Source: Nocardia panacis (GTDB lineage Bacteria; Actinomycetota; Actinomycetes; Mycobacteriales; Mycobacteriaceae). Taken from it: 64,000 nucleotides of DNA. The notes beneath the pieces are model-generated. The model was not told the DNA's origin. It did not search any database and was given only the letters and a program-made list of their open reading frames with translations. Position 1 is the first letter of the stretch, and every line of letters begins with the position of its first letter. Where the stretch lies: the NCBI RefSeq assembly GCF_003598715.1, contig NZ_QZFU01000019.1, positions 372,001 to 436,000 of the forward strand, read 5' to 3'. Shown piece after piece: positions 10,787 through 19,196 of this stretch. The position numbers were made by a program, and so were the translations under genes.

Positions 10787-11674
10787 TCAACCCTGGCATT
10801 TGCCGCCGGATAGTTCGCCGAGATGCTGGGTGATGAGCGTGGTCATTCGATCGAGCAGCGTCATCCCGTCATTGAAGACGCCCGAATCCGGTTGGGCGGC
10901 AAAGGCCACCGCGAACTGTCCCCCCGCCGCGGGCACCAGCCCGAACTGGCGGACCAGGTACGCGCCCTGCGGATCGGGACCCCATCCGCCCTTGTACTGG
11001 GCATTATTGAATGCGCCGAGCCCCCATCGCTGCTGCGGCGTGATCTGCTGCATCAAATTCACCACCGTGCCAGATTGCGCCAAACACGGCAGCCGCGAAG
11101 CGAATTCGACCTGATCGGTCAGTGCCCAGTCGGCCTGACCGAAGGCGGAGGCATCGGCGCGGGCGCGCGCGGCGGGCACGGCGGTCTTGGCGTCGCCGCC
11201 CTCGCGCAGCACCGCCTCCACCGCCTGGGCCGCCTCCTGCGAGGTGCCCAGCGACTGCCACAGCACATCGGCGGCGGCATTGTCGGACTGGGTGATCGCA
11301 TTGGCGGCGGCATAGGTGGACAGGGCCGGATTGCGACGCAGCGCGGCGATGGTGAGCGGGACCTTCATGGTGGACCAGGCCGGTCCCGAGGTCCACGCTC
11401 CGAAACTGACCGCGCGGTCGCCGCCCACGGGCATGATGGCCATGCCGATGCGGCCCTTCACCGTTGATTGGAGGTCGGCGAAACCGGCGGCCAGTGTGCC
11501 CGGCACGGTCATCGCCAAGCCCGCCTGCTCGGTGCGGGCCGCCGCCTCGGTGATGGTCTCCTGGTTTCGGTCGTGGGCGCGCTGGGTACAGCCCGTAAGG
11601 GCCAGTAGCACGGCCAATCCCGCACCGCACAGCAGGTTCCGGACGCGTCGCTGTCTCGGGTATCTCTGGCGCAT
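10787..11674 (-). CDS. Penicillin-recognising-fold lipoprotein (PBP-like 1)
   Basis: This 295-residue protein has a lipoprotein signal with lipobox LTGC (C29). The domain carries the three serine beta-lactamase/PBP boxes in order: S101-T-M-K104 (SxxK), S130-D-N132, and K228-G-G230 in the KTG position. I see no counterpart of the class A ExxLN omega-loop glutamate, so real beta-lactamase activity is doubtful; a peptidoglycan-binding or acyl-enzyme role is possible. It lies between two kinase genes on the minus strand. A clear paralogue with the same boxes is at 17567-18448. The start chosen gives a proper signal peptide; the frame is open to 12199. Confidence 0.75.
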   Translation of the reverse strand: MRQRYPRQRRVRNLLCGAGLAVLLALTGCTQRAHDRNQETITEAAARTEQAGLAMTVPGTLAAGFADLQSTVKGRIGMAIMPVGGDRAVSFGAWTSGPAWSTMKVPLTIAALRRNPALSTYAAANAITQSDNAAADVLWQSLGTSQEAAQAVEAVLREGGDAKTAVPAARARADASAFGQADWALTDQVEFASRLPCLAQSGTVVNLMQQITPQQRWGLGAFNNAQYKGGWGPDPQGAYLVRQFGLVPAAGGQFAVAFAAQPDSGVFNDGMTLLDRMTTLITQHLGELSGGKCQG

Positions 11675-11789
11675 ACTCCTCGCGTACTCCCCGGCTCCTG
11701 GAATCGATACGGCGTTCTGACACCGTACTTGGCGCTCCGGGGGTCTGCACAGTGCCGAGCGCGCGGCCCCGACCCGATATCCGGGCGTT

Positions 11790-11981
11790 TCAGGCGCGGC
11801 GGCCGAAATGCGCCGCGAGGGTGGACAGCACCGCCGCGCATGCGGCATCATCGCGCACGTCCACGAGCTCCCGCAGTCGTCGCCACAGGTCCGCGGCCTT
11901 GTCGGGGCCGAGTTCCGGTGCGGCGCGCGGCCACCGAGCGCGGCTGAGCTCAGTACACGTAGACGAGGGCGTTCTCGCCAC
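11790..11981 (-). CDS. Possible small ORF between kinase 2 and PBP-like 1
   Basis: A 63-codon frame overlaps the last 32 bp of the kinase 2 gene. Its second half (DLWRRLRELVDVRDDAACAA) has strongly G/C-biased third positions and reads like an amphipathic helical protein; the first 20 residues do not. It could be a small translationally coupled protein, or the remnant of a longer gene. No family is recognised. Confidence 0.3.
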   Translation of the reverse strand: MARTPSSTCTELSRARWPRAAPELGPDKAADLWRRLRELVDVRDDAACAAVLSTLAAHFGRRA

Positions 11982-13815
11982 CGGTGCAGGTGATCAGTCC
12001 GCCGTCGGACGCGCAGGTCATGGTGTAGCTGCGCCCGGTGACCGGACTGGTGGCGACCACCGAACGCGGACCCGAACCGATGACGCCCGAGGCGGATTCG
12101 GCGTACGCGCGGCGCACCTCCTCGGCGAACGGACAGCTCGTCACGCCGTTGCCGACCGCAGCATGCGACAGTGCCGCACCACCCGATCCGGCGCCGCACG
12201 GCGTCGCACTCGAAGGCAGGGTGACCGAGCTGGGCTTGGTGGTGGGCGGCGCGGAACGCCCCGGCGTCGGAGCGGGACGACCCGGCGTGGCGGGCGCGGA
12301 GGCAGCAGGCCCTTCGGCGGCAGGGGACGCCTTGCGATGGCTCAACGCCTGCCAGCCCACCGCGACACCCACGGCGATCACGACAATCGCCGCCACCGCG
12401 ATCAGGAACGGCGCGACGATGGAGCGGCGGCGACCCGAACCCTCCTCGACCGGATCGTCCTCGTAGTAGTCCTCGGCGTACTCGTAGTTCTGCTCCGAAT
12501 ACGCGCGCGAGGCCGGTGCGCCGTGCGCGGGGCCGGGCGGCGGCGGGAACGGCGCACGCCGCGGCGGATATTCGGGAGCCTGCCGATCCGGCTGCTCCGG
12601 ATAGCGCCGCGTCGGCTCGGACCGACGCGCGTCGGCGTACTGCTCCGAATGCGGCTGCGCCACACCGTACTGCTGATGCTCCGGATACAGATGCGCGTCC
12701 GGGAACGGCCGCACCGGCGGCAACTGCGTGGTGGGCTGCGCGGGCGCGGGCACCGCACCCGACAGGTGCTGCGTCGGCGGACCGAACGGCGCGAGCGGCG
12801 TGAACTGGGTTTCGGTGGGCCGCACCACCGTCGGCGCGGCCGGGGTGATGATGGAGGGCAACGACAGCTCACCGGTGCTCTCCGGCGGCACCAGCCCCAG
12901 ATGCACCGCCGTCGGATCGGCGGCCTGCCGCTCCGGCGGGCGCACCACCAGCGTCGGCCCGCTGCGCGGCGGCGGGGCCGCGGTGAGCGCGGCCCGCGCG
13001 GCCGCCGCCAACGCGCCCGCGGTGGCATACCGGTCCGCCGGATCCTTGGCCATCCCGCGCGCGATCACCTCGTCCAGCGCGGCGGGCACCCCGGCCCGCT
13101 GCCTGCTCGCGGGCGGCGGCGGATCGGAAAGATGCGACCGGATCAGCACATTCATACTGGCCGCCGGGAACGGCGATGCCCCCGTGAGGCATTCGTGCAG
13201 CACACAGGCCAGCGAGTAGATATCGGCGCGGCCGGTCACCTGGCCCGCGTCGAAACGCTCCGGCGCCATGTAGATGTAGGACCCGACGGCCACACCGACC
13301 AGCGTCACCGCAGCGTCGCCCTCGGTGTGCGCGATACCGAAATCGGCCAGGTAGGCGAAGTCCTTGTCCGACACCAGGATATTGGCGGGTTTGACGTCGC
13401 GGTGCACCAGACCGCCGCCGTGCGCGGCATCCAGGGCCGCCGCGATCTGCTCGACGACGTGCACCGCGCGGGCCGGACTCAGCGGGCCGCCCGCGCGCAG
13501 CAGCGCGCGCAGATCCACACCGGGCACCAACCGCATATCGATGAACAGCACCCCGTCGATCACGCCCCAGTCGTGGATCGGGATGACATGCGGTTCGGCC
13601 AATCGGGCCGCCGCCTGCGATTCGCGGCGGAACCGCACCTGATACACCGGGTCCTTGGCCAACTCCTCGGAGAGGAGTTTGACCGCGACGACGCGGTCCT
13701 TCACGGTGTCGTAGGCCTCGTAGACCTCGCCCATTCCGCCCTTGCCCAGCAGGGACCGCAATTCGTACGGCCCGAAGCGGGTTCCGGACCTCGGACCAGG
13801 TGCCACCGGCGTCAT
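11950..13815 (-). CDS. Membrane Ser/Thr protein kinase with four-Cys extracellular domain (kinase 2)
   Basis: A 621-residue Hanks kinase. The kinase domain (about 15-270) has GKGGMGEV, Lys46, HRDVKPAN (D140) and DFG, all intact. A long Pro-rich, Tyr-rich linker (about 280-460) with many possible phospho-acceptor residues precedes a transmembrane helix (about 465-490), a Pro/Ser/Thr stalk and the outside domain (540-621) with cysteines at 540, 561, 601 and 610, ending GGENALVYVY. The outside domain is clearly homologous to that of kinase 1. The gene follows a two-component pair by 25 bp. A GGAGG lies one base before the ATG, so the GTG three codons further in (13806) may be the true start. Confidence 0.88.
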   Translation of the reverse strand: MTPVAPGPRSGTRFGPYELRSLLGKGGMGEVYEAYDTVKDRVVAVKLLSEELAKDPVYQVRFRRESQAAARLAEPHVIPIHDWGVIDGVLFIDMRLVPGVDLRALLRAGGPLSPARAVHVVEQIAAALDAAHGGGLVHRDVKPANILVSDKDFAYLADFGIAHTEGDAAVTLVGVAVGSYIYMAPERFDAGQVTGRADIYSLACVLHECLTGASPFPAASMNVLIRSHLSDPPPPASRQRAGVPAALDEVIARGMAKDPADRYATAGALAAAARAALTAAPPPRSGPTLVVRPPERQAADPTAVHLGLVPPESTGELSLPSIITPAAPTVVRPTETQFTPLAPFGPPTQHLSGAVPAPAQPTTQLPPVRPFPDAHLYPEHQQYGVAQPHSEQYADARRSEPTRRYPEQPDRQAPEYPPRRAPFPPPPGPAHGAPASRAYSEQNYEYAEDYYEDDPVEEGSGRRRSIVAPFLIAVAAIVVIAVGVAVGWQALSHRKASPAAEGPAASAPATPGRPAPTPGRSAPPTTKPSSVTLPSSATPCGAGSGGAALSHAAVGNGVTSCPFAEEVRRAYAESASGVIGSGPRSVVATSPVTGRSYTMTCASDGGLITCTGGENALVYVY

Positions 13816-13840
13816 TCCTCCATATCCAGGGACGTTTCCG

Positions 13841-14515
13841 TCAAAAACCGGATGCTCCGGGTGCCACCACCGCATGGTCGAACGCGAAGATTATGGCAGC
13901 GGCCCTATCCCGGAGCTCCAACTTACCGAAGATATGCCCGACATGACTTTTCACCGTCACCTCCGAGATGCCGAGCGCGCGGGCGATCTCGGCATTGACC
14001 CGGCCGCGCCCGATCAATTCGAGCACCTCGTATTCGCGGGCGGTCAATTCGGCCAGGCGCGCGTCGGTGCGGGCGACGGCGGGCGCGCTGCGATAGGTCG
14101 ACAGGACCCGACCGGTCACCGCCGGATCGAGCCACGCACCGCCCGCGGCGACCGTGCGCACCGCGCGAATCAGATCCTCGGCCGGGGAGTCCTTCAGCAG
14201 GAAACCCGCCGCGCCCGCGCGCAGCGCACCCGAGAGCAGGTGATCGTCGTCGAAGGTGGTGAGCACCAGGACCGGTGGCGCATCGGCATGTTCGCGCAGC
14301 CTGCGGGTGGCGTCGATGCCGCCGACACGTTTCATGCGCAGATCCATCAGCACCACATCCGGATCGCTCGCGGCCACCGCCGCGGGCACCTGCTCGCCAT
14401 CGGCGCATTCGGTGACCACGAAACCGTCGCGCCTGCGCAGGATGCGCCGCAGACCGCCGCGCACCAATTCCTGATCGTCGACGACGAGGACGGCGACGAT
14501 GTCCTCGGGCGTCAT
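13841..14515 (-). CDS. NarL/LuxR-type response regulator 1
   Basis: A 224-residue regulator. The receiver domain has the acidic pair VVDDQE, phospho-acceptor D58 in VVLMDLRM, T in LTTFD and K in LLKDSP. The C-terminal LuxR-type HTH includes LTAREYEVLELIGRGRVNAE and GISEVTVKSHVGHIFGKL. It overlaps the partner kinase gene by ATGA and is followed by kinase 2 after 25 bp, so phosphorelay and Ser/Thr kinase signalling may share one transcript. Target promoters are unknown. Confidence 0.9.
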   Translation of the reverse strand: MTPEDIVAVLVVDDQELVRGGLRRILRRRDGFVVTECADGEQVPAAVAASDPDVVLMDLRMKRVGGIDATRRLREHADAPPVLVLTTFDDDHLLSGALRAGAAGFLLKDSPAEDLIRAVRTVAAGGAWLDPAVTGRVLSTYRSAPAVARTDARLAELTAREYEVLELIGRGRVNAEIARALGISEVTVKSHVGHIFGKLELRDRAAAIIFAFDHAVVAPGASGF

Positions 14516-15726
14516 CGCACACCCAAACGGGCAGGCACCAAGGGAAAGCGCACGCGCACCGACCAGCCGGTGCCGCGCGGACCCGCGACGATCCGGCCGC
14601 CGAGCAGCTCCGCGCGCCGACGCATCCCGGACAACCCCATTCCGCGCCCGGTCCGGGTCGGTCTCGCAGGCAGGGTGTTGTCGACGGTCAATTCGGCCAG
14701 CGCGGCATCCACACCCAACCGCACCCGCACCGTCGAATCGGGTGCGTGCTTGACCACATTGGCCAGCGACTCCTGCCCGATCCGATACAGTGCGAGCCCC
14801 ACGGCGGGCGAGACGACCGCGACCTCACCGGTGGCCGCGTAATCCACCCGCAGGCCCGCGCGCACGAAATCGCCCACCAGATCGGTGAAATCTGCCAGAC
14901 CCGGTTCGGGGGCGGACCCGGCCGGGCGGGCGTCGAGCAGGCCGATGGTGCGACGAATATCGGCCATGGCCTGACGCCCCAGACGTTCGGCGTCGGTGAG
15001 CGCGGCCACCGCCTCGTCCACGTCGCGATCGGTCTGCAAGCTGTGCCGGGCCGCGGTCAGGTGCAGCAGTGTCACACTGAGCGAATGCGCGATGACATCG
15101 TGCACCTCGCGCGCGATCCGCCCGCGCTCCGCATCCGCCGCCCGCACCGCGCGAATCTCCTGATACTCCCGCTCCTGATACAGATAGCGCCGCTGATGCT
15201 GCAGCATGACCCCCACCAACCAGCCCAAAACCACTCCCCCGCAATACATCGGCAGCCCCTCGTACGGCCCCGCCAGCACGAAACCGATCAACTCGGCGAC
15301 CGCCACCAGCCCGAAGGCGATACTCACCCGCCTGCTCGTAATGGCCGACACCTGCCCCACCGCCACCACCAGCACGAACGGCGCGAAATCCGCGGGCACC
15401 GGCTGCAACAGGAATGCCGCCGCCGCCGCCAATCCGGCCGCCCCCAGCGAAATCGGATGCGGCAGCAGCCCGGACAGACAGAACAGTGGCAGCGAGAAGA
15501 ACAGCAACACCATCGCCAGCACCGGCAGCGGGGTCGGCCAATACCCGGCCCGCTGCGCCGAGGCCACGATCCCCACCACCCCGGCCGCCGCATCCGAGAG
15601 CAGGATCAACGCGGGCGGATAGTCATAGGGCAGTTCCTCCAGTGCCGCATAGAAAGTCGCGACCGGATGCCGCACGAAGGCACGGATGCGTTCCCTGATG
15701 CGGGGCGTGGCGTGGGTCACGTCCAT
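14512..15726 (-). CDS. HisKA_3-type sensor histidine kinase 1
   Basis: A 404-residue kinase with several hydrophobic segments in residues 35-175 (about five or six helices, no large outside loop), a short coiled linker, the phospho-acceptor box EVHDVIAHSLSV (H209), N-box QESLANVVKHA and G-box GMGLSGMRRRAELLGG. It pairs with the response regulator whose start overlaps its stop. The sensor is membrane-embedded, as in DesK/LiaS-like families that respond to membrane or envelope state; the actual signal is unknown. The start lies about 20 bp from the kinase 3 stop. Confidence 0.9.
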   Translation of the reverse strand: MDVTHATPRIRERIRAFVRHPVATFYAALEELPYDYPPALILLSDAAAGVVGIVASAQRAGYWPTPLPVLAMVLLFFSLPLFCLSGLLPHPISLGAAGLAAAAAFLLQPVPADFAPFVLVVAVGQVSAITSRRVSIAFGLVAVAELIGFVLAGPYEGLPMYCGGVVLGWLVGVMLQHQRRYLYQEREYQEIRAVRAADAERGRIAREVHDVIAHSLSVTLLHLTAARHSLQTDRDVDEAVAALTDAERLGRQAMADIRRTIGLLDARPAGSAPEPGLADFTDLVGDFVRAGLRVDYAATGEVAVVSPAVGLALYRIGQESLANVVKHAPDSTVRVRLGVDAALAELTVDNTLPARPTRTGRGMGLSGMRRRAELLGGRIVAGPRGTGWSVRVRFPLVPARLGVR

Positions 15727-15746
15727 AGGGAAAGGCTAGTAGCAGA

Positions 15747-17435
15747 TCAGAGCGGAACAGTCGCGAACCAGTCCTTCCAGGCGACACTGGTTTTGGTGAA
15801 GCTCAGGGGACGGCGACCGTCGTCGATGGTGACATGCGCCAGGAAGAGACAGTTCGCGCGGGACGGATCGGATTCGAAGCCCACCGCCACATAGGCTTCC
15901 GGGAGGCTCTTGTCCGCCTTCCAGCGGTGCGTGGTCATCGTCTTGCCGCCATTGGACTCCGACGCGGTGATGTTCGCGGGCAGCGACGCCAAGGCGGCCT
16001 TGGCGGCCGCCGGGGTCTTGAAGGCGACGACGGCCATATTCGGTTCGGTCAGCGGCGACCCGAAACAATCCCAGGCGGCCACCCAGTTGGAGAAGTCGGG
16101 CACCTTGGAGTCGGTGATCGGCCGGGAGTCCTTGGCGAGGTTGGTGTGCAGGAAGCACTCCTTCTCCCGGTAGCCCTCACCTATGCCGAAGCCCGACTCG
16201 GTATCGACGTCGCGCGGCAACAACTGCGGGAATGCCCTGACCAGCGACTTCCCATCCGACGGACCACCGGTTTCGCTGCCTGCCTTGGGCGAGTCGCTGC
16301 GAGAGAGGACAACCACACCGGCCACGACCGCTACGCCCAACACCGCGACTACCGCACAGATCGCCACGATCACACCGGTTTTCGACCGCTTCGGCGGTTT
16401 GGCATAACTCTGTGGCGGATACGCGGGCGGGATAGGACTCGGCGGAAATCCCCGCACCGGAATCGCTTGCGACGGCGAATACGGCTGCATCGCAGGCGGA
16501 TAACCGGTCGTGACGGGAAACGCATTGCCCTGCATCGCATATCCGGTCTGCGGAACGCTCTGGGCCGGAATCCCGGCAGTCATCGTGGGAGCAGCGCTGT
16601 ATCCAACAGTCAACGCCTGCTTCGCAGCAGCGGCGAACTCTCCGCACGACCCGAACCGATCACCGGGCCGCTTCGCCATCGCCTTGGCGATCACCGCATC
16701 CAACGCGGGCGAAACCCCACCCCGACGCGGCGACACCGCGGGCGGCGCCACCTGCAGATGCCCCCGAATGATGTCGGCGGGATTGGCCGCATCGAAAGGC
16801 GCGGTCCCCGTGAGCAACCAGAACAGCGAACAAGCCAACGAATACTGGTCCGACGCCCCACCCAGCGCGGCACCCGTCATCTGCTCCGGCGAAGCGTAAG
16901 CGAGCGTGGCGGTGAACATCCCGGTCTGGGTCAGATGCGTGGAATCCTCCCGCAACCGCGCGATCCCGAAGTCGGTCAGGAAAACCCGCTCCCGCCGCCC
17001 CGAATCCGCGCGGGCCAACATGATATTGGCGGGCTTCACATCCCGGTGCAGCACACCCAACCCGTGCGCGTAATCCAACGCCGCCGCAACACCTTCCACG
17101 ATCTGCACGGCCCGCTCCGGCGGCAGCTCATGCGGACGCACCGACGCGGCATCGACCCCGTCGACGTACTGCATCGAGATCCACAACTGCTCGTCCTGCG
17201 CACCCCGGTCGTACACCGCGACGATATTGGGATGGTCGAGCTGGGCGACCAGATCCGCCTCCCGCTCGAAACGCGCGCGCACCTCGGCGTCGGCGAACAA
17301 CTCCCGATTGAGCAGTTTGAGGGCGGTCTGTCTGGGTAGGCGCGGATGCCGGGCCAGATAGACCGAACCCATCCCGCCCTGACCGAGCATGCGCTCGATC
17401 ATGAACCCCGCGAACGTATCTCCGATGGAGAGCAC
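15747..17435 (-). CDS. Membrane Ser/Thr protein kinase with distinct sensor domain (kinase 3)
   Basis: A 562-residue protein from a GTG start with AAGGGGG upstream. The kinase domain (8-275) has GQGGMGSV, Lys40, HRDVKPAN (D132), DFG (155-157) and SPEQ. A Pro/Tyr/Gln-rich linker leads to one transmembrane helix (about 354-377) and a ~170-residue outside domain. This contains GIGEGYREKECFLHTN, NWVAAWDCFGSP and ANCLFLAHV and is unrelated by eye to the outside domains of kinases 1 and 2; its three or so cysteines suggest disulfides. The layout resembles mycobacterial PknF/PknJ-like kinases with a globular sensor. It starts 131 bp from the divergent PBP-like 2 gene. Confidence 0.88.
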   Translation of the reverse strand: MLSIGDTFAGFMIERMLGQGGMGSVYLARHPRLPRQTALKLLNRELFADAEVRARFEREADLVAQLDHPNIVAVYDRGAQDEQLWISMQYVDGVDAASVRPHELPPERAVQIVEGVAAALDYAHGLGVLHRDVKPANIMLARADSGRRERVFLTDFGIARLREDSTHLTQTGMFTATLAYASPEQMTGAALGGASDQYSLACSLFWLLTGTAPFDAANPADIIRGHLQVAPPAVSPRRGGVSPALDAVIAKAMAKRPGDRFGSCGEFAAAAKQALTVGYSAAPTMTAGIPAQSVPQTGYAMQGNAFPVTTGYPPAMQPYSPSQAIPVRGFPPSPIPPAYPPQSYAKPPKRSKTGVIVAICAVVAVLGVAVVAGVVVLSRSDSPKAGSETGGPSDGKSLVRAFPQLLPRDVDTESGFGIGEGYREKECFLHTNLAKDSRPITDSKVPDFSNWVAAWDCFGSPLTEPNMAVVAFKTPAAAKAALASLPANITASESNGGKTMTTHRWKADKSLPEAYVAVGFESDPSRANCLFLAHVTIDDGRRPLSFTKTSVAWKDWFATVPL

Positions 17436-17566
17436 CGTGTCCCCCTTCAGGTGACCTACAACTCTGGCAGCCTACCGGGTCGGCCCGGACCGGTGTCTGC
17501 GATGATGTCGTCTCGACCGGTCATCGACCGTTGGGCCAAGGATGAGTGTTGCGGGGAGGACGCGGG

Positions 17567-18448
17567 GTGCGAGCAGTTCACAGAATTCCCGCCGTGCTCG
17601 CGGCGGCCGCCGCGGCCCTGCTCACCCTGACCTCATGCGACGCATTGCGCGGCGCACCGCAGCCCGCGGGTCCGCCCACCGTCGACACGGCCGCGCACTG
17701 GCGGCCCGGTGTCGGGGTGTCACTGCCCGATTCGCTGGCCAATGACTTCATCCAGTTGCAACCGACCCTGCCCGGACAGGTGGGACTGGCCATCATGCCC
17801 GTCGGCGGCGGCCGGGTGACGGTCTTCGGCGACTGGAGTTCCGGGATCGCCTGGTCCACCATCAAGGTGCCGCTGGCGATGGCCGCGCTGCGCCACGACT
17901 CCGGCGAGCGGGTGCGCGAACTGGCCCTGGCGGCCATCACCGTCTCGGACAATGATGCGGCACAGGCACTCTGGGAATCCCTCGGCGACGGTCTGCAAGC
18001 CGGGGCCGCGGTGCAGCAGGTGCTCGACGAGGCGGGCGACGGTATGGCGGCGGTGGCAGGCCCGCGCACCCGATTGGACTACACCGCCTTCGGCCAGACC
18101 GAGTGGACGCTGACCAACCAGGTGCGTTTCGCCTCCCGACTGCCCTGTCTGGCGCAGTCGGATCAGGTCACCGATCTGATGGCGCATATCGCACAGGACC
18201 AGAGTTGGGGTCTCGGCGTCATCGACGGCACCGAGTTCAAAGGCGGCTGGGGTCCCGACGACGACACCGGCATCTACACGGTGCGCCAATTCGGCCTGGT
18301 CCCGACACCCACCGGGCGCATCGCGGTCGCCCTTGCCGCACAGGCGGATTCGGGCGATTTCACCGATGCCGCGGACATCCTGAGCAAACTGGGCGAACTG
18401 GTCGGCAGACATATCGCCGAACTGCAAGGCGGCGGCTGTGACCACTGA
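17567..18448 (+). CDS. Penicillin-recognising-fold lipoprotein (PBP-like 2)
   Basis: Paralogue of the protein at 10787-11674. From the GTG at 17567 (GGGAGGA ends 6 nt upstream) it has 293 residues with lipobox LTSC (C24). The catalytic boxes are S97-T-I-K100, S127-D-N129 and K225-G-G. Stretches such as VGLAIMPVGG, FASRLPCLAQS, FKGGWGPD and VRQFGLVP are shared with the paralogue. No omega-loop glutamate is evident. It is likely an outer-leaflet envelope protein; acyl transfer, hydrolysis or pure binding are all possible. A start at 17546 is open but lacks the ribosome-binding site. Confidence 0.75.
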   Translation: MRAVHRIPAVLAAAAAALLTLTSCDALRGAPQPAGPPTVDTAAHWRPGVGVSLPDSLANDFIQLQPTLPGQVGLAIMPVGGGRVTVFGDWSSGIAWSTIKVPLAMAALRHDSGERVRELALAAITVSDNDAAQALWESLGDGLQAGAAVQQVLDEAGDGMAAVAGPRTRLDYTAFGQTEWTLTNQVRFASRLPCLAQSDQVTDLMAHIAQDQSWGLGVIDGTEFKGGWGPDDDTGIYTVRQFGLVPTPTGRIAVALAAQADSGDFTDAADILSKLGELVGRHIAELQGGGCDH

Positions 18449-18502
18449 GGCGGAACGGCCGTTACCACTGAGCCGGAACGGCCGTGACCATCGAGCCGGA
18501 GC
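18434..18502. repeat. 23-bp tandem repeat, three units plus a decayed fourth
   Basis: Units lie at 18434-18456, 18457-18479 and 18480-18502, with a diverged copy after. Each starts GGC[T/C]GT, has ACCA[C/T] in the middle and ends with GCCGGA-type sequence. The first unit contains the last codons and the TGA of PBP-like 2, so the array looks like an expansion of the gene's 3' end. It fills the gap to the convergent response regulator gene. The period and the CCACTG core match the array at 25131-25199. Confidence 0.75.
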
Positions 18503-18513
18503 GGCTGTCACCG

Positions 18514-19179
18514 CTAACCCGGCGTAACCAATCCCGATTCGTAGGCCAACACCACCGCCTGGGCCCGATCACGCAGGTTCAGCTTCGAGAACACCTTGGA
18601 CACATGGGTTTTCACGGTCTGCTCGGCCACGAACAGTGATGCCGCGATCTCGGTATTGGACATCCCCTTGGCGATCAATTCCAGCACCTCGCGTTCGCGC
18701 GGGGTGAGCGCGCCGAGCGCGGGCGCGGGTTTGGCGCGGGAGGCGGCCCGCCTGCGGGTGACATCGGCGATGAGCCTGCGGGTGACGGTCGGGGCCAGCA
18801 GCGCCTGACCATCGGCCACCACCCGCACCGCGCGCACCAACTCCTCGGCCGGGGCGTCCTTGAGCAGGAACCCGCTCGCACCCAGACTCAACGCCTCGTA
18901 GACGTAGTCGTCGATATCGAAGGTCGTCAGCATGAGCACCCGCACCGGCGGATCGAATCCCGCCGACAGGATGGCCCGCGCCGCGTCGAGACCGTTCATC
19001 TCGGGCATGCGCACATCCATCAGCACCACATCGGGGCGCAGCCGCTTGGCCTCCGCCACCGCCACCTTGCCGTCCGGCGCGTCGCCCACCACGCTGATAT
19101 CGGTCTGGGCGGCGAGCAGGGCGCCGAAGCCCTGGCGCACCATCGCCTGGTCATCGGCTATCAACACCGTAATTGCCAC
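18514..19179 (-). CDS. NarL/LuxR-type response regulator 2
   Basis: A 221-residue regulator: receiver with IADDQAMVRQG, D55 in VVLMDVRMPEMNG, TTFD and LLKDAP; LuxR HTH with LTPREREVLELIAKGMSN and VKTHVSKVFSKLNLRDR. It follows the histidine kinase 2 gene by 17 bp and forms a two-component system with it. Compared with regulator 1 it is a closer match to the canonical DegU/LiaR consensus. Confidence 0.92.
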   Translation of the reverse strand: MAITVLIADDQAMVRQGFGALLAAQTDISVVGDAPDGKVAVAEAKRLRPDVVLMDVRMPEMNGLDAARAILSAGFDPPVRVLMLTTFDIDDYVYEALSLGASGFLLKDAPAEELVRAVRVVADGQALLAPTVTRRLIADVTRRRAASRAKPAPALGALTPREREVLELIAKGMSNTEIAASLFVAEQTVKTHVSKVFSKLNLRDRAQAVVLAYESGLVTPG

Positions 19180-19196
19180 GCACCGAGTGTATTTGA

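Noticed and set aside
11752-13998. 748-codon plus-strand frame over kinase 2
   Set aside because: Arg/Gly/His-rich shadow of the kinase and its Pro-rich linker.
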